The position numbers and the translations under genes are program-made. A stretch of 5,399 bases of DNA from CAZRKC01 sp964600665 (GTDB lineage Bacteria > Bacillota > SLNR01), in contig CAZRKC010000062.1 of NCBI GenBank assembly GCA_964600665.1, positions 1-5,399 of the forward strand. Direction: 5' to 3'. Shown here one piece after another: positions 1-4,933 of the stretch (position 1 is its first letter; every line of letters begins with the position of its first letter). Below the pieces are notes generated by a model. That model saw only the letters and a list, made by a program, of their open reading frames with translations, ran no database searches and was not told where the DNA came from.

Positions 1-299
1 CGTCCTGCTATCATACTGAAGCGCTTTATAATTTTGTAGTCCAGCACAGTACCCTCTTTACTAATTATGTCTCCTCTTCGGATATCTTTTATCATTCGAT
101 AAACATCCCTACCTCGATCTGGGAATACGATGAATCCAAAAAACACAAAACCCAGGAGCAGGAGCATCCAGCTGAGCATAACCCACGGAATCTGTTGAAA
201 TGCTCTGAGATAAGCCGGGAAGGAAAAAATATTAAAGAGTATAGACGGAGTCAATACTAAGAAAATACTCTCAACTAGATAGGAGTTATAGTATTTCAT
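1..299 (-). CDS. B2: two-helix membrane protein, putative RHS-toxin immunity protein (3' end off window)
   Basis: The visible part encodes 99 residues starting MKYYNSYLVES and runs off the left edge, so the C-terminus is missing. Two hydrophobic helices are visible, roughly residues 7-28 and 37-59, separated by the stretch YLRAFQQIPWVML. A basic stretch, FPDRGRDVYRMIKDIRRGD, follows and opens a soluble domain. It is a close paralogue of B1 (2747-2277), and the two agree almost base for base over the part encoding the second half of this fragment. ATG at 299 is preferred because a GGAGG lies 6 bases upstream and the position aligns with the B1 start; the adjacent ATG at 302 is only 3 bases from that site. 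It is the last gene of the second cassette (RHS C-terminus, A2, B2). I do not recognise a named family. The immunity role is inferred from position and from paralogy to its neighbours. Confidence 0.8.
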   Translation of the reverse strand, partial: MKYYNSYLVESIFLVLTPSILFNIFSFPAYLRAFQQIPWVMLSWMLLLLGFVFFGFIVFPDRGRDVYRMIKDIRRGDIISKEGTVLDYKIIKRFSMIAG

Positions 300-305
300 C
301 ATTAG

Positions 306-310
306 CCTCC
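306..310 (-). promoter_or_regulatory. Ribosome binding site of B2
   Basis: The minus strand reads GGAGG here, 6 bases before the ATG at 299 and only 3 before the ATG at 302. The spacing selects 299 as the start, the same position as in B1. Confidence 0.65.
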
Positions 311-312
311 AC

Positions 313-525
313 TCAGAAGTAATAAACAATGTCTTTGAAATAGTTATCCGGAAGAAAATCTATGCTCAACTCTTTATTTTTATTCAGTAAATCAATTTCA
401 TTAATAATTTTCTCTCTTTAGGATGTGCTAGAAACAAGCCTCAGACAGGAAAAACTACGATATGTTTTTTCCAATTCATTGTTATTCTCCAAACCAGATT
501 TGTGTATTCTGAGAAGTCTAATCAT
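313..525 (-). pseudogene. Decayed 70-codon reading frame between A2 and B2
   Basis: An ATG at 525-523 overlaps the stop of A2 (ATGATTAG) and opens a frame of 35 codons. It reads MIRLLRIHKSGLENNNELEK and then continues to a TAA at 420-418. The same frame stays open for 34 more codons and ends at 315-313. The second half is acidic and protein-like (EIINEIDLLNKNKELSIDF, then LPDNYFKDIVYYF). This part is AT-rich, so a single stop in 70 codons is fewer than chance would give, which supports a relic of a real gene. The final stop lies just upstream of the B2 ribosome binding site. I do not recognise the product. It may be the end of an old toxin or immunity gene, or two unrelated short open stretches. 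Confidence 0.3.
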
Positions 526-964
526 TTATTTTAATAACGCTAGTGACAATTTTCGCCCTACGCATTGCCCTAATCTCGACATGATCCCCTTCAAGGAAAT
601 CCTCTATAATATCCTTTTTCAATCCAGTGAAACTCTCTACGCGCCCTGAATCATTCACTTGGATTGACATTCTAAACTTATCTCCAGAAAAAATGCTACC
701 ACTATCCCGTGAAAATCTTGTCACGACCCCTTTCTTATTTACAAAGTTGCACTCTTTAATATCTCTTAGAATCGTAATCAGTTTTCTTAGAGGTAATGGA
801 GGAAGAAACCAACTCAGCACCAGCACATAAACAGCACCAATAAATATCATCAGCAGAGGTATCTTAAGAACAATGGGACCTATCACCAAGGGAATGGAGA
901 AAAAAGTTAATCTTACACCATTGATTATTAGATAATCATGATAGTACTCTTTGTAGTCGTTCAT
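518..964 (-). CDS. A2: two-helix membrane protein, putative RHS-toxin immunity protein
   Basis: The product is 148 residues beginning MNDYKEYYHDYLII. Two hydrophobic helices span roughly residues 11-33 and 36-55. A soluble domain follows: LRKLITILRDIK at 59-70, KKGVVTRF at 77-84, SFTGLKKDI at 111-119, GDHVEI at 126-131 and the C-terminal VIKIND. The same landmarks occur in A1 and, more weakly, in B1, which defines a paralogous family. An in-frame ATG at 994 exists, but 964 is chosen because its M-x-x-Y-x-x-Y start aligns with A1 and B1 and a purine-rich AAGGGG lies 6 bases upstream. The gene follows the RHS toxin-end gene by 337 bases and its stop overlaps a short relic frame. It is probably an integral membrane protein with a cytoplasmic domain. 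The immunity role is inferred from position directly downstream of an RHS C-terminus; no named family is recognised. Confidence 0.85.
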   Translation of the reverse strand: MNDYKEYYHDYLIINGVRLTFFSIPLVIGPIVLKIPLLMIFIGAVYVLVLSWFLPPLPLRKLITILRDIKECNFVNKKGVVTRFSRDSGSIFSGDKFRMSIQVNDSGRVESFTGLKKDIIEDFLEGDHVEIRAMRRAKIVTSVIKIND

Positions 965-1301
965 ATTAAACCCCTTTCTCAGATTGATCCACAATATTCT
1001 TTTACATTTTCGCTGTTAATATTCTTCCTATACTAAGTATAAGAATTGTTAACACAGGGGTTCTTACCCACGGGGTCTCCCTGATCGGACAGTATAGTCG
1101 CTTTCGTTAGTGTGTTATTTTTGTGTGCTATCGAAATTCACCAAAAGTAACCCTCTATTTATCCTGATTTTCAGTATTACTGCTAACTTTCTAACGGAAA
1201 GAATAACTCATTTGGATTTTGATGGTTCTAAAGTACTTAAGATGCTACCTTCATTGACCTGGTTTACTAGCGTTGATATCAATGACCTTTCAGTAATTTT
1301 A
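965..1301. other. 337-base gap between RHS remnant 2 and A2; no intact gene
   Basis: No complete gene is supported here. On the minus strand one frame (1300-1115) is open except for a single TGA at 1210-1208. It reads ERSLISTLVNQVNEGSIL before the stop and VILSVRKLAVILKIRINRG after it. The stretch is AT-rich (20 G or C of 60 at 1141-1200), so one stop in about 61 codons is fewer than expected, and it may be a decayed coding scrap. The part nearest A2 holds an imperfect palindrome (1021-1046) and the A2 ribosome binding site. I see no convincing promoter and no T-tract terminator. Confidence 0.4.
1021..1046. other. Imperfect palindrome upstream of A2
   Basis: TATACT-A-AGTATA is a perfect 6-base inverted repeat with a 1-base centre. 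It is flanked by ATTCTT on the left and AGAAT on the right, which extends the symmetry apart from a few unpaired bases. There is no T-run on the minus-strand side, so it is not a standard terminator. It lies 57-82 bases upstream of the A2 start, where an operator or an mRNA hairpin would be possible. It could also be chance in AT-rich DNA. Confidence 0.2.
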
Positions 1302-2210
1302 TTAATACATGGAAAAATAACTATTACCGTATCCTGTTGCACTTCTGCTGCTAGATGAAGCTCCTCTTAATTTCCATACTTTAGTAACTCTACTCTCAGA
1401 TTCCGTAAACGTTACTCCAAATCCCAAACTTCCACCAATTGCGTGTCCAATCGGATCCGATGATGCTTTCGAGTAGTTACTCTTGATAACAAGTCCTCCA
1501 ATAAAGCTAGCTGTAAAACTTCTATTATATTTATTCTTGCAGATAAATTCTTCTGCTGTGTCTAACCCAGAGTATCCAATCAAAAGACTCACGCCCCCAC
1601 TGGCTCCGAACACATATTCATAAGGATCCAGAAGTTCTGTGTAAGACTTTACGATGTATAGATTCCCTTTATCATCCCACACAAGCGCTATTGTTTGAGA
1701 ACGACCTAAACCTAATCCAACACCATACTTACTCTCAATGTAACCCGCATACAAACCGTCGATATCGTGCATAGACGCAGGATTGTTGTTGCAGTATGCA
1801 AACATATTACCCGTATTCAAATCACCATAAAACCCGTTAATTGCATCTGCATTGATAAACCGTCCGGTCTCCGGACCGTAGTAGCGGCTGTTCAGGTAAT
1901 AAAAGCCCGTCTCATTGTCGTAGCGGTAGCTTCGGTACCGGTAAGGATTGGCGACCCCTAATGTAGTGGCAGCTGACCCAGTGATGCTGACCAGTTTCCC
2001 CCAGGTGTCGTAAGTATATGCCACGACCACACTGCCGTCGTCATCCACGATCTGGATGATGTCCCCCTGGGCGTTTTTGATATAGTAGTATGAATCCCCA
2101 TCCCACCGGATCCCGACCAGTTCACCTGTTGCACTGTAGGTGTAGTACTGAGTCTGGATGCCTGTGGTCTCTGCTGTCACCCGGTCTCCGACCAGATGGT
2201 AGGATACCAA
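1302..2210 (-). CDS. RHS remnant 2: orphan RHS core end with glycine-rich C-terminal (toxin) domain
   Basis: The frame codes 302 residues from a TTG codon. Residues 1-155 are the end of an RHS/YD-repeat core: NAQGDIIQI at 47-55, YTYDTWGKLVSI at 65-76, NPYRYRSYRYDNETGFYYLN at 88-107, RYYGPETGRFINADA at 109-123, NMFAYCNNNPASM at 135-147 and DIDGLYA at 149-155. This matches the RHS repeat-associated core domain (TIGR03696 type). Residues 156-302 form a variable domain rich in glycine and serine, with VWDDKGNLY at 177-185, TELLDPYEYV at 191-200, GVSLLIGYSGLDTA at 206-219 and GGSLGFGVTF at 259-268. I cannot match this domain to a known toxin. The start is not a real gene start: similarity to RHS remnant 1 begins at 2218 and an in-frame TGA lies just upstream, so this is an orphan module lacking export signal and shell. 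A2 follows as the candidate immunity gene. Confidence 0.85.
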   Translation of the reverse strand: MVSYHLVGDRVTAETTGIQTQYYTYSATGELVGIRWDGDSYYYIKNAQGDIIQIVDDDGSVVVAYTYDTWGKLVSITGSAATTLGVANPYRYRSYRYDNETGFYYLNSRYYGPETGRFINADAINGFYGDLNTGNMFAYCNNNPASMHDIDGLYAGYIESKYGVGLGLGRSQTIALVWDDKGNLYIVKSYTELLDPYEYVFGASGGVSLLIGYSGLDTAEEFICKNKYNRSFTASFIGGLVIKSNYSKASSDPIGHAIGGSLGFGVTFTESESRVTKVWKLRGASSSSRSATGYGNSYFSMY

Positions 2211-2218
2211 GGTGCTCC
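1773..2218 (-). repeat. RHS core direct repeat, copy 2
   Basis: This stretch aligns without gaps, at a constant offset of 2398, to 4171-4616. The part around 1773-1920 is the most alike. Similarity stops abruptly at about 2218, which marks the recombination boundary, and fades past 1773 where the variable C-terminal domain begins. It is GC-richer than its surroundings (34 G or C of 60 at 1921-1980). RHS cores are known to serve as homology for C-terminal exchange. Confidence 0.8.
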
Positions 2219-2296
2219 AGGGTCAATCAAGTTCTCAATCAGCATCGCAATCGCTCTTCCACAGAATTCAGTCGGATTAATTATGTCTTTTTTCAT
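2177..2296 (-). pseudogene. Short chimeric frame overlapping the end of B1, cut by the RHS junction
   Basis: An ATG at 2296-2294, inside the last codons of B1, opens a 39-codon frame reading MKKDIINPTEFCGRAIAMLI and then ENLID. Up to about 2219 this looks like the start of a gene that overlaps B1 by about 20 bases, as in a tightly packed operon. From there the DNA is RHS core read in the wrong frame, ending at a TGA at 2179-2177. The simplest reading is that a gene following B1 lost all but its first 25 or so codons when the RHS fragment arrived, or by a deletion. No strong ribosome binding site is seen. I do not recognise the N-terminal sequence. Confidence 0.3.
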
Positions 2297-2747
2297 GCTT
2301 GCCAACATGGGTGATCACTGCTGACGTCTTTAAGAACTCGATCTCAATATCATCACTGAGATGGATATCTATTTCAAGATCCTTTTCCAACCCGGTCAAG
2401 ATTTTAGTAAGACCAGTATCCTTTTCTCTTATAGCCAACTCATAAGCTCGTCCTGCTATCATACTGAAGCGCTTTATAATTTTGTAGTCCAGCACAGTAC
2501 CCTTTTTACTAATTATGTCTCCTGTTCGGATATCTTTTATCATTCGATAAACATCCCTACCTCGATCTGGGAATATGCTGAAACCAAAATAAACGAAACC
2601 CGGGAGCAAGACCATCCAGCTGAGCATAACCCAAGGAATCTGTTGAAATGCTCTGAGATAACCGGGAAAGAAAGTCATTAGTGCTATTATCGCCGGTGCT
2701 AGGATTACGAGTATGCTTTCAATCAGGTAGTATTTGTACGCTTTCAT
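2277..2747 (-). CDS. B1: two-helix membrane protein, putative RHS-toxin immunity protein
   Basis: The product is 156 residues beginning MKAYKYYLIESILVILAP. Hydrophobic helices span roughly residues 8-28 and 37-58, joined by the segment YLRAFQQIP. The soluble domain begins at FPDRGRDVYRMIKDIRTGD (59-77). It contains KKGTVLDYKIIKRFSMIAGR (81-100), ILTGLEKDL (116-124) and SDDIEIEF (131-138), and ends in a basic tail, HEKRHN. These landmarks line up with KKGVVTRF, FTGLKKDI and GDHVEI of A2, so A and B proteins are distant paralogues. A longer start at 2780 is rejected because GGAGG sits 7 bases before the ATG at 2747 and all paralogues begin M-x-x-Y. Its 3' half is nearly identical in DNA to B2. 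It is the third gene of the first cassette. It is probably an inner-membrane protein with a cytoplasmic domain; the immunity function is inferred. Confidence 0.85.
   Translation of the reverse strand: MKAYKYYLIESILVILAPAIIALMTFFPGYLRAFQQIPWVMLSWMVLLPGFVYFGFSIFPDRGRDVYRMIKDIRTGDIISKKGTVLDYKIIKRFSMIAGRAYELAIREKDTGLTKILTGLEKDLEIDIHLSDDIEIEFLKTSAVITHVGKHEKRHN
2449..2747 (-). repeat. B-gene direct repeat (partner of 1-299)
   Basis: Positions 2449-2747 match 1-299 at a constant offset of 2448 without gaps. By hand count the first 120 bases differ at only 2 sites, the next 60 at about 9, and the part encoding the N-terminal helix is much less alike. The copy at 1 continues off the window, so the true repeat is longer. 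The steep gradient suggests recent duplication or gene conversion limited to the soluble-domain end. Confidence 0.85.
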
Positions 2748-2754
2748 GGATAAT

Positions 2755-2759
2755 CCTCC
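2755..2759 (-). promoter_or_regulatory. Ribosome binding site of B1
   Basis: The minus strand reads GGAGG, 7 bases before the ATG at 2747. It decides that start over the upstream in-frame ATG at 2780. Confidence 0.75.
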
Positions 2760-2805
2760 GTTCAAATAGATAGGTAGCATCTGTTATCGTGTATCGACAT
2801 ACAAA

Positions 2806-3023
2806 TCATCGAGAATTCACAACTAGATTTCGACTCGCCCTCTGAATCCAACGAATTGCCATATCAAGCAAGGAATAATCAGTTAGATACACTTCAAGCC
2901 CACAGTTTATTGCAATTTCGCATAGGTCATGCCTCTTTGGTGCAACTCAACCACCAACCTCTGACAGTTTGCATATGGGATAAGATCAATCCCGCATAAT
3001 CCCGGGCGATCGAACCCTCCCAC
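2806..3023 (-). pseudogene. Frameshifted relic between A1 and B1
   Basis: Directly after the A1 stop, in the same frame, a GTG opens 38 codons (3023-2907): DRPGLCGIDLIPYANCQRLV, then VELHQRGMTYAKLQ. A second frame, displaced by one apparent missing base near 2920, continues CEIAINCGLEVYLTDYSLLD and MAIRWIQRASRNLVVNSR to a TGA at 2808-2806. Joined near TY/EIA, the two give one plausible polypeptide of about 70 residues. The joint region, LHQRGMTY followed by EIAINCGL, has the look of a helix-turn-helix of recombinases or regulators, but that is a pattern guess. It may be the end of an older immunity or regulatory gene. No ribosome binding site supports expression as it stands. Confidence 0.35.
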
Positions 3024-3503
3024 TTAATCCGCAGATGCTGAACCATTGATTCTAGCTACACTTAGGATTACTTTTGCTGTCGGCATGGCTAAGACTTCAA
3101 CAAAATCCCCAGGCAAATAATCCTCTTTAAGGTCGTTCGAAAATCCTGTAAACTCTTCTTCATCCTCTGACCCTTCTAGTGAAAGGGACAGAATAAACCT
3201 GTCCCATGAGACAATGCTAAAGCGTTTCTTCTTCGTAAAACGCTTAACGACCCCCCTATATGAATCAAATCTATTTCCACGAATATCCTTTAATACCGGA
3301 ATCAATTTCTTCAAAGGATAGAGCGTAAAATAATAGTGAAAAAATACAAACCAGACTGTGAAAACGAGATGTATCCACCCAAGGTATATACCCATAAAAT
3401 GCCAATAGACTATCATGGCTACAAGAGTCCCAAGCGACATCCAGAGTAGCTGCCCGAGAGTTAAAACAAGATAATCGATGAAGTACTTGCGATAAGCTTT
3501 CAT
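3024..3503 (-). CDS. A1: two-helix membrane protein, putative RHS-toxin immunity protein
   Basis: The product is 159 residues starting MKAYRKYFIDYLVLTLGQ. Two long hydrophobic helices lie at roughly residues 11-33 and 38-60, rich in tryptophan and phenylalanine. A soluble domain follows with LKKLIPVLKDIRG (64-76), RGVVKRFTKKKRF (83-95), SWDRFILSLSLEG (99-111), EEFTGFSNDLKEDYL (116-130), GDFVEVLAM (132-140) and AKVILSVARING (143-154). It shares these landmarks with A2, by eye about 40% identical in this half, and has a 5-residue tail, SASAD, that A2 lacks. GGAGGA sits 7 bases before the ATG, giving a firm start. It is the first intact gene after RHS remnant 1, the position of a cognate immunity gene in RHS/WapA loci. 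An integral membrane location is inferred from the helices. No named family is recognised. Confidence 0.88.
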   Translation of the reverse strand: MKAYRKYFIDYLVLTLGQLLWMSLGTLVAMIVYWHFMGIYLGWIHLVFTVWFVFFHYYFTLYPLKKLIPVLKDIRGNRFDSYRGVVKRFTKKKRFSIVSWDRFILSLSLEGSEDEEEFTGFSNDLKEDYLPGDFVEVLAMPTAKVILSVARINGSASAD

Positions 3504-3510
3504 AACTGTC

Positions 3511-3516
3511 TCCTCC
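3511..3516 (-). promoter_or_regulatory. Ribosome binding site of A1
   Basis: The minus strand reads GGAGGA, 7 bases before the ATG at 3503. It is the strongest translation signal in the window and supports A1 as an expressed gene rather than a relic. Confidence 0.75.
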
Positions 3517-3562
3517 CAAAAAACCGAAATCCTGCATCTGTGGAAAATTGAACTTGTCTTCC

Positions 3563-3646
3563 TTAAGCATCATTTACTTCAATCAGACATAATACCCTTG
3601 GTATTCTATAGTCATCAGATAGGATTATTTCGTCAATCTCTACATC
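3563..3646 (-). pseudogene. Relic tail resembling the end of an A-type immunity protein
   Basis: A frame open after a TAG at 3649-3647 reads DVEIDEIILSDDYRI, then PRVLCLIEVNDA, and stops at 3565-3563. It overlaps the last codons of RHS remnant 1 in a different frame and has no start codon of its own. The pattern VEI, about a dozen residues, then V-x-x-x-I-x-V-N-D resembles the final residues of A2 (HVEIRAMRRAKIVTSVIKIND region) and A1 (FVEVLAM to ARING). I read it as the last 27 or so codons of a deleted third A-type gene. The match is short, so the family assignment is tentative. Confidence 0.35.
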
Positions 3647-3921
3647 CTAGTATAATTGTTGCCGGAGCCTCCTCCTGATCTTCCTAATCCTGATCCATGA
3701 GTAAATGGCCTTGAGTAAGTGCTTGTGGGCCTCGGAAAACCATAATACTCGTGAAGTTCACTATACCCCCCATAACTGATATGGGAAGGTCTGTTTTCAG
3801 ATACTGAAAACCCTCCTCCGAATCCGTATGTTGGACCAAGTGCAACCCCAGTCACTTCATATTCTGAGGTTAAATCAACCCTGCCAATAACTCCTATTCC
3901 AATGTTTCCAGCACCACTCAC
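3640..3921 (-). pseudogene. RHS remnant 1, distal part of the glycine-rich C-terminal domain (after the TAA)
   Basis: This 93-codon stretch continues the reading frame of the RHS fragment at 4713-3925 and is separated from it only by the TAA at 3927-3925 and one serine codon. It starts nominally at a GTG and reads SGAGNIGIGVIGRVDLTSEY, later PTYGFGGGFSVSE, and ends GSGNNYTRM. It lines up with residues 230-301 of RHS remnant 2: FTASFIGGLVIKS with NIGIGVIGRVDL, GGSLGFGVTFTES with TYGFGGGFSVSE, and GYGNSYFSM with GSGNNYTRM. It is therefore the severed end of the toxin domain and not an independent gene. No ribosome binding site precedes the GTG. Confidence 0.75.
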
Positions 3922-3924
3922 TGA

Positions 3925-4713
3925 TTACTTTGTTCTGTTAATGTAATCAATTGCTGTGTCCAGTGGTGAGAATCCAGCTGTCAAGCTCACACCTGCACCA
4001 TAGCCGATAACATAATGAAACGGATCAAGAAGCTCTGTGGGGGTCTTCGTGAAGTACAGATAGCCTTTATCGTCCCAGACAACTGCTACTGTTTGTGAAA
4101 CTGCTAAACCTACTCCAGTACCGTATGACATCTCAAGGTAATAAGCATATAGCCCCTCGATATCATACATTGACGCAGGATTGTTGTTGCAGTAAGCAAA
4201 CATATTGCCCGTATTCAAATCACCATAAAACCCGTTAATTGCATCCGCATTGATAAACCGCCCGGTCTCCGGATCGTAGTAGCGGCTGTTCAGGTAATAA
4301 AAGCCCATCTCCGTGTCATAGCGATAACTCCGGTAGCGATAGGGGTTGAGTACTCCCACAGTATCTTTCGCAGGCCCATCAATGTCTATTAGTTTCCCCC
4401 AGGTATCGTAGGTGTATTCCACCACCACAGTGCCGCTCTCGTCCAGGATACGGATAATGTCGCCCTGAGCGTTTTTCACATAGTAGTAATGGGTTCCATT
4501 GTGCTTGAATCCGAACAAGTCGCCCGCGCCGTTGTAGTAATAGTAGAGGGTGTCTGTCCCGTCACTTTCCCAGGTCACTCGGCTGCCCACCAGGTGGTAG
4601 GTGGTCACAGTACTCCCGACGGTTTTCTTAGTCCGGATCCCCCGGTCGTTGTACTCATAGGATATGCTGAGGCCGGTCTTTGCGGCGTTGCTTAATTGCC
4701 GCCTCTGTCCCAT
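3925..4713 (-). pseudogene. RHS remnant 1, core end and first half of the C-terminal domain
   Basis: The stretch codes 262 residues in its present frame. The nominal start ATG is an out-of-frame accident, since the natural reading here is TWDRG-RQLSNAAK. Landmarks are SISYEYNDRGIRTKKTV at 16-32, TTYHLVGSRVTWE at 37-49, NAQGDIIRIL at 81-90, YTYDTWGKLI at 100-109, NPYRYRSYRYD at 123-133, RYYDPETGRFINADA at 144-158, NMFAYCNNNPASM at 170-182 and DIEGLYA at 184-190. This is a complete RHS repeat-associated core end. The variable domain follows with VWDDKGYLY (212-220), TELLDPFHYV (226-235), GVSLTAGFSPLDTA (241-254) and YINRTK, then TAA. The TAA occupies the place of a tyrosine (Y228) in RHS remnant 2, so a nonsense change cuts the domain. 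With two upstream frameshifts as well, the copy is dead or the sequence contains errors. Confidence 0.8.
4171..4616 (-). repeat. RHS core direct repeat, copy 1
   Basis: Gap-free partner of 1773-2218 at offset 2398, covering the RHS repeat-associated core and ending where the variable C-terminal domain begins. In this copy the core continues upstream to about 4890. In copy 2 it is cut at the position equal to 4616. Confidence 0.8.
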
Positions 4714-4720
4714 GTGAAGG

Positions 4721-4933
4721 TCAGTCCGTTGATATAGTTTGTGGATTCCCTATATTGTCGTAGCTGATAGTTGTATTATCATAACTGGTCAGTTTATCCT
4801 TCCAGATTGAATAGTAACTGTATCCGATGGTATCCACCGCAACACCCGGATCACCTGATGTGAGGGCATACTCTTTCTTGTCCAGTATATGTGACCTAAG
4901 CCTCCAAGCGGGGCCAAGGAAATTCAAAGTCAT
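4721..4933 (-). pseudogene. RHS remnant 1, upstream core fragment (frameshifted)
   Basis: From about 4890 down, the frame reads HILDKKEYALTSGDPGVAVD, then YSIWKDKLTSYDNTTISYDN and IGNP. This matches the RHS core segment that normally precedes the WDRGRQL motif in Bacillota YD-repeat proteins. The frame then drifts to a stop at 4721. Correct reading continues one frame over (NYINGLTFTWDRG, about 4739-4703) after one missing base near 4740. It shifts again near 4702, after a second missing base, into the frame of the 4713-3925 fragment. The first 14 codons (MTLNFLGPAWRLRS) are not RHS-like, so RHS similarity breaks at about 4890. Its nominal ATG overlaps the TGA of the preceding gene (ATGA), but this is probably chance. 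Confidence 0.7.

Noticed and set aside
425..649. Plus-strand frame opposite A2 and the relic after it
   Set aside because: Antisense to A2, with no ribosome binding site and no recognisable product.
1020..1060. Sigma-A-type promoter for A2 near TATACT and TATAGG
   Set aside because: A -10-like hexamer is visible, but no -35 hexamer lies at a suitable distance, and such hexamers are frequent by chance in this AT-rich gap.
1110..1358. Plus-strand frame of 82 codons opposite the gap and the end of RHS remnant 2
   Set aside because: It runs antisense over the conserved end of the RHS frame, begins with a GTG lacking a ribosome binding site, and its sequence does not look like a folded protein.
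2361..2681. Plus-strand frame of 106 codons opposite B1
   Set aside because: It is fully antisense to B1, which has a strong ribosome binding site and conserved paralogues. The openness comes from the composition of the opposite strand.
3271..3573. Minus-strand 100-codon frame overlapping A1
   Set aside because: It overlaps A1 in another frame, and A1 has the better ribosome binding site and paralogue support.
3591..3605. Perfect 6-base hairpin AATACC-CTT-GGTATT as a terminator after RHS remnant 1
   Set aside because: The stem is short and AT-rich, has no T-run on the transcribed side, and lies inside a coding-like scrap.
3919..3930. Programmed stop-codon readthrough in the RHS C-terminal domain
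   Set aside because: Nothing around the TAA suggests recoding, the paralogue has a plain tyrosine codon there, and the same copy has two frameshifts, so decay or error is simpler.
4489..4695. Plus-strand frame opposite the RHS core
   Set aside because: Antisense to a well-conserved RHS core; a typical shadow in GC-richer DNA.
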